A stretch of 64,000 nucleotides of DNA from PKWO01 sp036384915 (GCA_036384915.1 DASVLJ010000027.1:186001-250000), one strand, 5' to 3'; shown: positions 52,465-61,586, counted from the stretch's first letter. Notes: generated from the sequence alone by a model not told the origin. Numbers and translations: made by a program.

Positions 52465-53667
52465 ATGACCAACGAAGAACGCCACGCCCACCTGCCCAAC
52501 GAATCGGACCAGACCTGGCTCGGCATCATGGGCGGCGGACAACTGGGGCGCATGTTCGCCCACGCCGCGCAAGCCATGGGTTACAAGGTCGCGGTGCTCG
52601 AACCACAGCCGGACAGCCCGGCCGGACAGGTGGCGGACAAGCAATTCGAAGCAGCCTACACCGATGAAAAAGCCTTGGCCGATCTGGCTGCGCTGTCCGT
52701 GGCCGTGTCGACCGAATTTGAGAACGTGCCGGCGCAAAGCCTCAAATTTCTGGCCGAGCGCAGCTTCGTCGCGCCCGGCGCGGAAGCGGTGTCGATTGCG
52801 CAGGATCGCGTCCGCGAAAAGCAATTCTTCATGCGCGTAGCATTGGAAAACGGTGGGCACGGCGTGATGCCGGCACCGCACGCCGTGATCGAAAATGTGG
52901 ACGGGTTGGACAAGGTCGATGGCTCGCTCTTGCCGGGCATTTTGAAAACGGCGCGCATGGGCTATGACGGCAAGGGCCAGGTGCGCGTCAAAACCGTTGA
53001 CGAGTTGAAGACCGCCTTCGCAGGCATGGGTGGCGTGACTTGTGTGCTGGAAAAGATGCTGCCGTTGGAGTATGAAATCTCCGTACTCGCCGCACGCGGC
53101 GTCGACGGCGAAGCCGTGGTGTACCCGATCGCCGAAAACGTGCATCGTGACGGTATCCTGTTTACCACCACGGTCCCGAGCCCGAACGTGTCGGCCGGAA
53201 TTGCCGAGCGGGCGCAGCAGGCAGCATTGACCATCATCGCCGAACTCGGCTATGTCGGCGTGTTGTGCATCGAATTCTTTGTGCTCAAAGACGGCAGCCT
53301 GGTGGTGAATGAAATGGCGCCGCGTCCGCATAATAGCGGCCACTACACGATGGATGCCTGCGTCACCAGCCAGTTCCAGCAACAGGCGCGTGCCATGGCG
53401 CAATTGCCGCTGGGCGACGTGCGCCAGCATTCGCCGTCCGTGATGCTAAACATCCTGGGCGACGTCTGGTTCGGGCAAGATGGCAAGGTCCGCGAGCCGG
53501 CCTGGGACAAGGTGCTGAAATTGCGCGGCGCGCACCTGCACCTGTACGGCAAGGCAGAGGCAAGGCGTGGCCGCAAGATGGGCCACGTGACCTTCGTCGC
53601 GGTAACACTGGAAGAGGCGCAAGCCAATCTGCGTGCCGCCTGCGCCATCCTGGGCATTCCCGCCTGA
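52465..53667 (+). CDS. purK: 5-(carboxyamino)imidazole ribonucleotide synthase
   Basis: PurK is the ATP-grasp enzyme that carboxylates AIR. It has 400 residues from the ATG at 52465, chosen for GAGGA at correct spacing; an ATG at 52456 and a TTG at 52450 are also in frame. Motifs: LGIMGGGQLGRMFAHAA, KTARMGYDGKGQVRV and NEMAPRPHNSGHYTMDACVTSQF. purC, purE and purK lie together, with the Sua5 gene 1 bp after purK. Confidence 0.96.
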   Translation: MTNEERHAHLPNESDQTWLGIMGGGQLGRMFAHAAQAMGYKVAVLEPQPDSPAGQVADKQFEAAYTDEKALADLAALSVAVSTEFENVPAQSLKFLAERSFVAPGAEAVSIAQDRVREKQFFMRVALENGGHGVMPAPHAVIENVDGLDKVDGSLLPGILKTARMGYDGKGQVRVKTVDELKTAFAGMGGVTCVLEKMLPLEYEISVLAARGVDGEAVVYPIAENVHRDGILFTTTVPSPNVSAGIAERAQQAALTIIAELGYVGVLCIEFFVLKDGSLVVNEMAPRPHNSGHYTMDACVTSQFQQQARAMAQLPLGDVRQHSPSVMLNILGDVWFGQDGKVREPAWDKVLKLRGAHLHLYGKAEARRGRKMGHVTFVAVTLEEAQANLRAACAILGIPA

Positions 53668-53668
53668 G

Positions 53669-54664
53669 ATGGCGACAGACGACGCTATCAAGGCCGCTGC
53701 GCGCCTGCTCGAAGCCGGCAGCCTGGTCGCATTTCCCACTGAGACGGTGTATGGTCTGGGCGCCGACGCGGAAAATCCGGAGGCGATTGCGGCGATCTAT
53801 GCTGCCAAGGGGAGGCCGTCGAACCATCCCGTGATCGTCCATCTGGCGCCGGAAGCCGATCTGTCTTACTGGGCGGACGAGATTCCGGAGCATGCGAAAA
53901 AGCTCATCGCCGCATTCTGGCCCGGGCCGCTGACCTTGATCCTGAAGCGCGCCGCGCACATTCCCGCCGCCGTATCGGGCGGGCAGGACAGCATAGGTTT
54001 GCGCTGCCCTTCCCACCCCGTGGCGCAGGCCTTGCTGCGTGAATTCAAAGGGGGAAAGGGCGGCGTGGCAGCTCCTTCGGCCAACAAGTTCGGCCATGTC
54101 AGCCCGACCACGGCACAGCATGTGCGCGACGAATTCCATGACGAACTGCCTTGCATCCTAGACGGCGGGCAAAGCGAAGTCGGTATCGAATCGACTATCG
54201 TCGATCTTTCCCGCGGCGGGGTGGCACTGTTGCGTCCGGGCGGAATCGGGGCGGAGCGGATCGAAGCGGTATTGGGCGTCAAGCCCGCCGCACCCGATGC
54301 CGCCGCGCCGCGCGTGTCCGGTGCGCTCGAGTCGCACTACGCGCCGGCCACGCCGGTGGTTGTGGTGCAGATGGACCGGTTGGCGGACGCGGTGCTGCAA
54401 TTGCGTGCGGCGGGCAAGCGCGTGGTGACCATACAGCGGGAATGGGAAGGCCTAGCCGGTTCCCTGGCTACGCGCATGATGCCGGTTGCGCCCGAAGGCT
54501 ATGCCCATGACCTCTATGCCGCGCTGCGCGCCATGGACCATGCCGGCGCCGACGTGATCGTCGTGGAAGCCCCGCCGGTATCCCAGGATTGGGCCGGTGT
54601 CAACGACCGACTGCGACGCGCCGCTTTCAATGGGCGGGGTGTGGCAAATATTCTAAATTTTTGA
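53669..54664 (+). CDS. sua5: Sua5-type L-threonylcarbamoyladenylate synthase
   Basis: This makes threonylcarbamoyl-AMP for the t6A modification of ANN-decoding tRNAs. It has 331 residues, the two-domain Sua5 form (YrdC-like domain about 10-200 plus a C-terminal Sua5 domain). Visible: LVAFPTETVYGLGADA, RPSNHPVIVHL, SIGLRCPSHPVA, APSANKFGHVSPT and GALESHYAP. The ATG at 53669 is 1 bp after the purK stop; the frame extends upstream inside purK but is not used. Confidence 0.95.
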   Translation: MATDDAIKAAARLLEAGSLVAFPTETVYGLGADAENPEAIAAIYAAKGRPSNHPVIVHLAPEADLSYWADEIPEHAKKLIAAFWPGPLTLILKRAAHIPAAVSGGQDSIGLRCPSHPVAQALLREFKGGKGGVAAPSANKFGHVSPTTAQHVRDEFHDELPCILDGGQSEVGIESTIVDLSRGGVALLRPGGIGAERIEAVLGVKPAAPDAAAPRVSGALESHYAPATPVVVVQMDRLADAVLQLRAAGKRVVTIQREWEGLAGSLATRMMPVAPEGYAHDLYAALRAMDHAGADVIVVEAPPVSQDWAGVNDRLRRAAFNGRGVANILNF

Positions 54665-54838
54665 TGCGCCCCGGTAGTGGTACCTATACAAGATTATCCA
54701 ACGATGACATACTAGACTCAAGGAAAGCGAACGCTTGTTCTTTTTTCTGCAGGGCGCCTAAAAAACATAGCGAAAAGTTCCAGCTCGCGCAGTGGATTTG
54801 GCGGGTGCCCGGAATCGAATAACATCTTAGGAGACAAA

Positions 54839-56239
54839 ATGCGTCATACCCCACTCGCGCTTGCCGCGTTGGCCGCTGTTGTCCTCGCCGGTTGCGGCGG
54901 TGGCAGCGCATCTGGCGGCGACCAAAGCACCAAGGTCAAATTCACCCGTCAGGTATCCTTCGGCGACAGCTTGAGCGACGTCGGCACCTATGCCGTCGGC
55001 ACCGTTGCTGCCCTGGGCGGCGGCAAATACACGGTCAACTCGGTTCCCGCCTCGGCCCAGAACTGGACCGAATTGATGGCTGCCTCGCTCGGTTTGCCGG
55101 CTCCCTGTCCCGCCGAGACCGGCTTGAACGGCTCGGCCGCCGCCGGTTTCTCAGTCGCGGCGACCATGCACAGCGGCTGCTACGGCTATGGCCAGGGCGG
55201 CGCCCGCGTGACCGACCCTAACGGCCCCGGCAGCGCCGGCTTGGCCGCGGACCTCGGCGGATCGGCCGTACTCGGCCAATTGACTGTGCCGGTCAAGACG
55301 CAGATCGCGAATTTCCTCTCCGCCAACGGCAGCTTCTCCGGTACCGACATCGTGTTCGTGCTGGCTGGCGCCAATGACGTGTTCGTTCAACTGGCAACCC
55401 TGAAAGCCGATGCCACTGCAGCCGGCACTGCCGCGGTGACGGCCAAGGTAACGGCCCAGGTGCAGGCGGACGTCGCCGCCAAGACCTGCACGCCGACCGA
55501 CGCGCAAGCCACCAACTGCCAAGTTCAGGCTGAAGGCGAACTGTGGCAGGCATCGCTGGGTAGCGCTTCGGCCGTGCAAGCTGCCGTTGCGGCGCAAATT
55601 GCTGCCGACATCAAGGCCGGCACCTGCACGCCGACCGATGCACAAGCCAGCAATTGCCAGGCCGCTGCCGAAGCCGAGCTGGTCACCGCTTACCTGACCT
55701 CGGTCGGCAATGCCGCCGGCGAAGCCTATGCCGCCGGCACGGGCGCCACCAACGCCGTCACCGCGATGGCGCAGGCCGGTGGAGAACTGGCCGGTTACAT
55801 CAACCAGATGATCCTGGCCAACGGCGCCAAGTACGTCACCGTGGTCAATATCCCGGACATCGGCACGACGCCCTTCGGCGACTCGCTCGATGCCTCGACG
55901 CTGACGCTGGTCAACACCATGGTATCGACCTTCAACGCACAATTGCAAAGCGGTGTGGGATCGAGCCCCAATGTGCTGTATGTCGATGCCAATACGCAAA
56001 GCCATCTGAACACGCAGAATCCGGGCCAATACGGCATCACCAACGTGACCGTGCCGGCCTGCAACCTGGCCTCGTCGGCCAATCCGCTCGGCTCTTCGCT
56101 GGTTTGCTCCACGAACAACACGATCAGCGGCGACGTGTCGCATTACCTGTTTGCCGATTTCGTGCACCCGACGCCTTACGGCTATACGCTGTTGGCCAAG
56201 TATGTGTCCACGGAAATGGCTTTGCGCGGCTGGCTGTAA
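54839..56239 (+). CDS. GDSL/SGNH-family lipase-esterase lipoprotein
   Basis: This 466-residue outer-membrane lipoprotein candidate has a lipobox LAGC ending at C19. The catalytic triad of SGNH hydrolases is visible: Ser44 in FGDSLSDVGT, the Gly-Asn pair in LAGANDVF, and D440-x-x-H443 in ADFVHPTPYGY. A middle insertion (about residues 200-290) contains two copies of CTPTDAQA(T/S)NCQ spaced 46 residues apart, so four cysteines may form disulphides. AGGAG precedes the ATG. An OmpW-like gene follows 70 bp later and may be co-transcribed. Confidence 0.9.
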   Translation: MRHTPLALAALAAVVLAGCGGGSASGGDQSTKVKFTRQVSFGDSLSDVGTYAVGTVAALGGGKYTVNSVPASAQNWTELMAASLGLPAPCPAETGLNGSAAAGFSVAATMHSGCYGYGQGGARVTDPNGPGSAGLAADLGGSAVLGQLTVPVKTQIANFLSANGSFSGTDIVFVLAGANDVFVQLATLKADATAAGTAAVTAKVTAQVQADVAAKTCTPTDAQATNCQVQAEGELWQASLGSASAVQAAVAAQIAADIKAGTCTPTDAQASNCQAAAEAELVTAYLTSVGNAAGEAYAAGTGATNAVTAMAQAGGELAGYINQMILANGAKYVTVVNIPDIGTTPFGDSLDASTLTLVNTMVSTFNAQLQSGVGSSPNVLYVDANTQSHLNTQNPGQYGITNVTVPACNLASSANPLGSSLVCSTNNTISGDVSHYLFADFVHPTPYGYTLLAKYVSTEMALRGWL

Positions 56240-56309
56240 GCAGAAAAGCGAAACGGCCGCGCTCCAACCGGGGCTTGCGGCCTTCAACAAACAGGTATTG
56301 GAGACATAG

Positions 56310-56990
56310 ATGAACGTAAAAGCAACCCTCACACTGAAAGCGCTGGCGCTGGGCGCGCTGCTGGCTGCAAGCGCCGGTGCTTCGGCCCAGCAGGCGGCCG
56401 GCACCTGGGCCGTGTCCGTCGGTATCAACAACATCTCGCCGCATGCGACCGACGCGCTGTCGGCACCGAGCATTCCGGGCAGCGAGACCAAGCCTGGCAG
56501 CGACGCCGAGCCGGTAGTCAACATCATTTACAACTTCGACGATCACATCAGCGCCATGCTGGGTCTCGGCAACGAGTACAAGCACGACCTGTACGGCGCC
56601 GGTTCGCTGGCCGGCGCGGGCAAGCTGGGCACCCTGAAGCAATTGCCGCCGACCTTGTTTGCGCAGTACCACTTCCTCGACGCCAACGCGCCGGTGCGCC
56701 CCTACGTCGGTCTGGGCATCACCTATGCCATGTTCCGCGACGAAAAGGGTTCGGGCACATTGACCGCGATTTCCAACCCTGGCGGCTCGCCGACCACCTT
56801 CAAGGTCGACAATGCCTGGGGCGAAACGCCGCAGCTCGGCGTGACCTGGAACGTCAACCAGCGCTGGTTCGTCGATGCCTGGGTTGCCAAGACCTATATC
56901 AGCACCACGGTGCACCTGTCGACGGGACAATCGGCCAACGCGCCACTGAACCCGACTTCGGAAGCCATTACGGTGGGTTATCGTTTCTGA
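56310..56990 (+). CDS. OmpW-family outer membrane protein
   Basis: The protein has 226 residues. A signal peptide (MNVKATLTLKALALGALLAASAGASA) is cleaved near residue 26. The mature part is beta-strand rich with the family pattern GTWAVSVGINNISPH, PTLFAQYHF, VRPYVGLGITYAMF and a C-terminal strand ending VGYRF (terminal Phe suited to BAM recognition). It forms a small hydrophobic channel. GGAGAC precedes the ATG. Between it and the esterase lies a GC hairpin (56255-56282) without a U-run. A terminator follows. Confidence 0.93.
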   Translation: MNVKATLTLKALALGALLAASAGASAQQAAGTWAVSVGINNISPHATDALSAPSIPGSETKPGSDAEPVVNIIYNFDDHISAMLGLGNEYKHDLYGAGSLAGAGKLGTLKQLPPTLFAQYHFLDANAPVRPYVGLGITYAMFRDEKGSGTLTAISNPGGSPTTFKVDNAWGETPQLGVTWNVNQRWFVDAWVAKTYISTTVHLSTGQSANAPLNPTSEAITVGYRF

Positions 56991-57326
56991 TTGGTGTTTG
57001 ATTCAACAAGAACCGCAGCCTTGCCTGCGGTTTTTTGTTTCATGACGGTGTAGCGTCCCTGGAGGCGGACAAGGGAAGGCAGAAGGTATGAAAGGCTTGC
57101 GCAAGATTACCTACACGCTGCTCATGTTCCGCCCCTTTGCGCCTGCCAAGGCGCTATTGATTGTCGTTCCCTCCTTGTGCCGCATATGATTTGCCGCGCG
57201 CAGGAAGGCGTAGATGCCCGACGCGATGGCGAGCCTTCAAGCCATCTGGCTTATGGTGCGACGTGCCTTGCGCGGCATGCCTCCCGGATGCATTTGCCGA
57301 GCAGGTTGCAAGGTCGTAAGCAAACA
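56991..57326. other. 336-bp intergenic region after ompW
   Basis: It holds the ompW terminator and little else recognisable. One short forward ORF (57088-57189, 33 codons, MKGLRKITYTLLMF...) has AGAAGG upstream and a hydrophobic middle; I give it low weight. No promoter or repeat of note is seen, and it separates convergent units. Confidence 0.4.
57011..57036 (+). terminator. rho-independent terminator after ompW
   Basis: The stem AACCGCAG / CTGCGGTT with a 6-nt loop is followed by a T-run, 20 bp after the ompW stop. Confidence 0.9.
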
Positions 57327-60098
57327 CTAAGCCGAAAGCGCATGCAGACTCTTTAACACCGTCGATAATTGCTCTTCGGTCGTTCTCAGCAATAGCGGCA
57401 GGTGGGCTGCCGATCCGCTTTTGCAAGCATTTTCAAGGTTCGCTGCCGCGCTCGCCAGCTGCCCGGCTCCGATGGCACCCGCCACCGACTTGAGCGTATG
57501 CGCAAGGCGTGTGGCCTGGAAAAAGTCCGCCGAATCCAGCGCCGCCTTGACGCGTTCCAGGGAATCCGACTCGTTTCTCAAGAAGCTCTGCAATAGCCTT
57601 CTGTAAAGGGCGATGTTGCCGCCGACGCCTTCCAGCCCTTGCGCCGTGTCGATACCTGCAAGCGTCGGGAGACCCGGATTTTCGGCCTGCGGCTGAATCG
57701 GGTGCGGCCTTGCGGGACCGAGCGGCCTGACCCATTTTGCAAGGGTTGCACGCATTTGCCTCAAGTTCACCGGCTTGGCGATATGATCGTTCATGCCGGC
57801 CTCGAGGCAACGTTCGATGTCGCTTTTCATGGCGTTGGCCGTCATGGCAAGAATCGGCAGGTTCCGGAACCGTTCTTGGCTTCGAATCGCGCGCGTCGCC
57901 TCGTAGCCGTCCATCACCGGCATTTGAATGTCCATCAGCACGATATCGAATGCCGCCTCAGCCAACGCGTCGAGTGCTTCCTTCCCGTTCTCGGCCAGCA
58001 CGACGTCGAATCCTGATTGGCTGAGCAAATCCTGCGCGACCTCCTGATTCAATTCGTTGTCTTCAACCAGCAAAAGCCTGGTACCCGCATAGTCGGGGAC
58101 GATCTCGCCGGCTTCCTGCGGGGGCGCAGGCGCCTGCCGCTCTTCCAGGTTCCGGTTGAATGCCGAATACACGGCTTCCAGCATTGTCGACGGTGTCACG
58201 GGCTTGATCAGCAAGCCGTTCAGGCGCAGGCCTTCCGATGCCTTGACCAGATCGTCGCGGCTGTAGGCAGTGGTCATCACGATGTCGAGCAGGTTTTCGA
58301 AACGAGCGTCGGCGCGGATCATCCGGCTGACCTGCACGCCGTCCATGCCGCGCATCTTCCAATCCAAAAGCAGCAATTGAATCGGCTGCCCGGCATCGTG
58401 CGCCCGCTCCAGCTCGCCCAGGCATTCTTCACCCGATGCCGCCAATGTCACGACGCACCCGAACCCCTGCAGCATTTCCCCGAAAATCGTCCTCGACGCG
58501 GCATTGTCGTCCACGACCAGCACCCGCAAATCGCGCAACGACGCCGTCTCGGCGGCTTTTGCCGCCATGGCGGCATGGCTGCTTTCCAGCCACACGTGGA
58601 AGCTGAACGTCGATCCCTTTCCCACCTCGCTTTCGAGCGAAATGCCGCCATCCATCATTTCCACTATCTGGCGCGAAATCACCAGCCCCAGGCCGGTGCC
58701 GCCGTATTTGCGGGTCGTCGAACTGTCGGCTTGGCCGAACGGCTGGAACAGGCGGGCCGACTGCTCCCGCGACATGCCGATGCCGGTGTCGCTCACGGCA
58801 AACTGCAGTTCGATGCGCGAGCCGCTCTGCCGCGACGTATGGACGGACAGGACGATGTCGCCTTCCTTGGTGAATTTTACGGCATTGCCGATCAAATTCA
58901 GCAATACCTGGCCAAGCCGCAGCGCGTCGCCGATCAACGCATCCGGCGTACCGGGAGCGACCTGGAAGATCAGCTCCAGGCCTTTCCTGTCCACTTGTTC
59001 GCCTACCATTGCCGCCAGGCTGTCGAGCATGTCGCGCAGGGAGAACGGCGCCTTCTCGATCGCCAGCTTGCCGGCTTCGATCTTGGAGAAGTCGAGGATG
59101 TCGTTGATGATCCGCAACAGCGAATTGGCCGCGCCCGAAATCTTGCCGAGGTAGTTGGCCTGCTTTTCCGTCAGCTTGGTTTGCAAGGCGAGGTGGGTCA
59201 TTCCGATGATGGCATTCATCGGTGTACGGATTTCATGGCTCATGTTGGCCAGGAAGTCGGAACGCAATTTCGTCGCTTCCTCGGCGACCTGCTTGGCGCG
59301 GCGCAGGTCGGTGACGTCGAAAAACCAGCCGAGAACGCTGTCCTCGTTCCGATAATGGATGCCGATGAAGGAGGCGAGCACTTCGATTTCGTTGCCGTGC
59401 GAGGTGCGCAAGCGCATCAGCCGGTTGACGACGTCGACGCCTGCGGCGACGGCGGCTCGCACGCTGTCGGTTTCTGCCGGGTCGGAGAAGTGGAAAAAGG
59501 GATCGGCTTCGGCCAGTTTGCCAGGCTCGTCGCTCAGCATTTCGGCATACGACAGGTTCATGAAAGTCAGTCGGTCCTGCGCGCGGTTCGTTACCCGCAC
59601 GGCGACAGGGCTGCTTTCGAGCATATTGCGCATTTGCCTTTCGCTCGCGGCAAGGGCTCCGGTCCTTTGTTCCACTTCCTTTTCCAGATTCGCGCGATTG
59701 CGCTCCAGCTCGGCGAACAATTGGTCCCGGCTTTTGAAGTTGACGATTTCGCGCATTCGCGAAATGGCGGATTTGTTCAATCGGGGCAATGCCATCTGGA
59801 AAAGCCGCACGCCGGCGCTGCTCACGGATATGTCAAAGAATTCGCTCAGGTCTGTGGGATATCCCTGCTTCAAGGGACCGCGCATCAGCAACATGTCGCC
59901 GTACAAGCCGATTTCGATGCTCTGTCCGGCTGCAAGGGCGCGCCGGCACAACTCCGCGAAGCCGACCGAAAGAAAATCGAGCCGCACGGAATGGATACCG
60001 ACGCAGGACAGCATGGCCGCGAACTTTTGGCGTGCGCGCTGCACGTCGACTTCACTGGACAGGGGCAATACGCCAAGAGTTTCATACAGAACGGTCAC
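57327..60098 (-). CDS. hybrid sensor histidine kinase, stressosome-linked (HisKA-HATPase-REC-REC-Hpt)
   Basis: This 923-residue kinase is the last gene of the stressosome operon. It starts at a GTG (60098) overlapping the upstream stop as GTGA, with GAGGT ahead; an upstream GTG at 60107 is less likely. Domains in order: an N-terminal 110 residues resembling a degenerate RsbT; a coiled coil (about 125-150); a PAS-like domain (150-270); HisKA with H288 (SHEIRTPMNA); HATPase (GNAVKF, DTGIGM, GGTGLGL); receiver 1 with D579 (LLLLDWKM); receiver 2 with D723 (IVLMDIQMPVMDGY); and Hpt with H867 (LAHTLKSVAGAIGA). No separate response regulator is adjacent, so the output is unknown. Confidence 0.92.
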   Translation of the reverse strand: MTVLYETLGVLPLSSEVDVQRARQKFAAMLSCVGIHSVRLDFLSVGFAELCRRALAAGQSIEIGLYGDMLLMRGPLKQGYPTDLSEFFDISVSSAGVRLFQMALPRLNKSAISRMREIVNFKSRDQLFAELERNRANLEKEVEQRTGALAASERQMRNMLESSPVAVRVTNRAQDRLTFMNLSYAEMLSDEPGKLAEADPFFHFSDPAETDSVRAAVAAGVDVVNRLMRLRTSHGNEIEVLASFIGIHYRNEDSVLGWFFDVTDLRRAKQVAEEATKLRSDFLANMSHEIRTPMNAIIGMTHLALQTKLTEKQANYLGKISGAANSLLRIINDILDFSKIEAGKLAIEKAPFSLRDMLDSLAAMVGEQVDRKGLELIFQVAPGTPDALIGDALRLGQVLLNLIGNAVKFTKEGDIVLSVHTSRQSGSRIELQFAVSDTGIGMSREQSARLFQPFGQADSSTTRKYGGTGLGLVISRQIVEMMDGGISLESEVGKGSTFSFHVWLESSHAAMAAKAAETASLRDLRVLVVDDNAASRTIFGEMLQGFGCVVTLAASGEECLGELERAHDAGQPIQLLLLDWKMRGMDGVQVSRMIRADARFENLLDIVMTTAYSRDDLVKASEGLRLNGLLIKPVTPSTMLEAVYSAFNRNLEERQAPAPPQEAGEIVPDYAGTRLLLVEDNELNQEVAQDLLSQSGFDVVLAENGKEALDALAEAAFDIVLMDIQMPVMDGYEATRAIRSQERFRNLPILAMTANAMKSDIERCLEAGMNDHIAKPVNLRQMRATLAKWVRPLGPARPHPIQPQAENPGLPTLAGIDTAQGLEGVGGNIALYRRLLQSFLRNESDSLERVKAALDSADFFQATRLAHTLKSVAGAIGAGQLASAAANLENACKSGSAAHLPLLLRTTEEQLSTVLKSLHALSA

Positions 60099-61192
60099 GA
60101 TTGGCACCTCATGGCGAGGCAGGTTGCGTCGTCGAACCTGTTGCCGAAGTCGCGCAACAGCCCGTGGGCGACGCGATTGATCGGCATGCGGCATCGGGCA
60201 ATCAACAGCGAGTCGTCGATATGCGAGGAAATGCCGTCCGTTGCCAATAGCACGGTGTCTCCGAATTGGATTGGAAGGCGGGTAGGGCGCAAGCGTGGGA
60301 AATTTCCGCCTACTATGCCGGGCTGCGCCGGAATCGCGCGGACCTGATCGCCGACCTTGTACACTATGGTGTTGCCGACCCCGGCGATCAACAGTTCCTT
60401 TGCCGAAATATAAGCCAGACTGACCGCCGCGCCCAGACTGCCTTTCAGTTCGCCATGAAGCGCGCACAGAACAGACTCGACGTCGCTGCTCAGATGCAAA
60501 GACAGCCAATCTTCGCAGAAACGCGCCAATTCATGCGCTTCCTTGCCGTGGCCCAGGACGTCGATAATGCCAGCCAGTATGCCATTGGAGAGCTGGCGAA
60601 ATACCGCCCCGTCTCCGCAGACGATTTCTCCGAGGCAGGGGCGGCCGGCGATGGAGAAGTCATGCCGCCCGACTTGCTGCAGGAAATGCGCTGACGTGCC
60701 CGGATGCACCAGGGCGTTGCGCGATACCCACGTTGCACCGTGCGGCCCGCTTGATGTGCTTGCCCCGTTGGCGTCGCGCGTTCCGGGATTGAGCCATTTC
60801 TTGACACGGACGCGGGCACCGCGTCCCGGCTGGGATACGATCTCGAATTCGTCCATCATGCGCTTGACTCCGGGCAGTCCGACACCCAGAGTGCCCTTGG
60901 TACTGTAATGGTCGATGACCGCCCGTTCCACGTTTGTTATGCCATGGCCCTTGTCTTCGGCGATCACCTCGATATAGGGTCTGGCGTCCAAACGCAGGTC
61001 GATGAATATATTACCGAAAGTGCCGGCGTATTTGACAATATTCATTGCGAGTTCGGACACGGCCGTCGCCACTTCCGTTGCGATCGTCGGTATGGTGCCG
61101 ATCTCGCTCAACATGGAATAGACTTGCATCACCGCGCCATGTATGTCTGCTTCGCAGGCGATGTAAATGCGTTGAGACCGTGAGTCGACCAT
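60095..61192 (-). CDS. fused RsbT-type switch kinase and RsbX-type PP2C phosphatase
   Basis: The 365-residue protein has two stressosome parts. Residues 5-135 match RsbT: N51 in SELAMNIVKYA, D80 in EDKGHGI and GVGLPGVKRMMDEF. Residues about 160-365 match RsbX/PP2C-like phosphatases: CGDG, D211 (IIDVLGHGKEAHE), LLATDGISS (D319) and FDDATCLAMR. A low-complexity linker (TRDANGASTSSGPHG) joins them. In Bacillus these are separate genes; here one chain could both add and remove phosphate on RsbR/RsbS. AGGAG precedes the ATG at 61192. Confidence 0.88.
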   Translation of the reverse strand: MVDSRSQRIYIACEADIHGAVMQVYSMLSEIGTIPTIATEVATAVSELAMNIVKYAGTFGNIFIDLRLDARPYIEVIAEDKGHGITNVERAVIDHYSTKGTLGVGLPGVKRMMDEFEIVSQPGRGARVRVKKWLNPGTRDANGASTSSGPHGATWVSRNALVHPGTSAHFLQQVGRHDFSIAGRPCLGEIVCGDGAVFRQLSNGILAGIIDVLGHGKEAHELARFCEDWLSLHLSSDVESVLCALHGELKGSLGAAVSLAYISAKELLIAGVGNTIVYKVGDQVRAIPAQPGIVGGNFPRLRPTRLPIQFGDTVLLATDGISSHIDDSLLIARCRMPINRVAHGLLRDFGNRFDDATCLAMRCQS

Positions 61193-61223
61193 CCATGCTC
61201 CTGTACGAAGTGCGCGGACACGC

Positions 61224-61586
61224 TTACCGATCGTATGCCAGTGCGCTTTCCAGGTCGCAGGCCCCGGGCAGGGCGGCCATATCCGCACCCAATGCGGAAA
61301 GGCCGGCGATAATGCCGGGGCGCGTCCCCGCCAGAACAGTGCGCACGCCCATCAATTGCAACATTCGTGCGGTATCGACGATGTCGAGATATTCCAGCCT
61401 GTCCAGGCCCGTCAAGCCCGCCAGATCCAGTACGGCCAATCTTGCTCGGTGCCGCGCGGCCGCCCCGAGCAAATCATCGCGCAACCATTGCAACAGCTGC
61501 GGCGTCAAGGCCGATTGCAGCGACGCGACGATCGCCCCGTTCATAGCCGAAACGGGGATGCGCCGGTCGTCCTCCTGCCTCTCCAC
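61224..61586 (-). CDS. rsbS: RsbS-like STAS stressosome scaffold, Arg at the phospho-Ser position
   Basis: This is a 120-residue single STAS domain beginning RRIPVSAMNGAIVASLQSAL, as in RsbS. The strand-helix segment LAVLDLAGLTGLDRLEYLDIVDTARMLQLMG aligns without gaps to the B. subtilis RsbS phosphorylation loop, but the phosphorylated Ser (S59) is R63 here. It therefore cannot be switched by RsbT at that residue. The start is a GTG (61586) after GAGGC, 7 bp from the rsbR stop. It probably forms mixed stressosome particles with the RsbR encoded upstream. Confidence 0.85.
   Translation of the reverse strand: MERQEDDRRIPVSAMNGAIVASLQSALTPQLLQWLRDDLLGAAARHRARLAVLDLAGLTGLDRLEYLDIVDTARMLQLMGVRTVLAGTRPGIIAGLSALGADMAALPGACDLESALAYDR

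Noticed and set aside
55151..56527. Long reverse-strand open frame opposite the GDSL lipoprotein and ompW
   Set aside because: Its translation is a repetitive Gly/Arg/His-rich antisense product, while the forward genes have signal sequences, catalytic motifs and ribosome sites.
57088..57189. Possible 33-residue protein after ompW
   Set aside because: A weak ribosome site and hydrophobic residues are present, but such ORFs arise by chance and there is no conservation evidence. It is kept only as a note in the intergenic entry.
58017..60347. Very long forward-strand open frame opposite the hybrid kinase (over 770 codons)
   Set aside because: It mirrors codon positions of the real kinase gene, has no domain motifs and no ribosome site, and is rich in Arg/His/Gln as expected from antisense translation of GC-rich DNA.
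60099..60509. N-terminal extension of 137 codons for the hybrid kinase
   Set aside because: It overlaps the RsbTX gene in a different frame and is low-complexity. The GTG at 60098 overlaps the upstream stop, as expected for a coupled gene.
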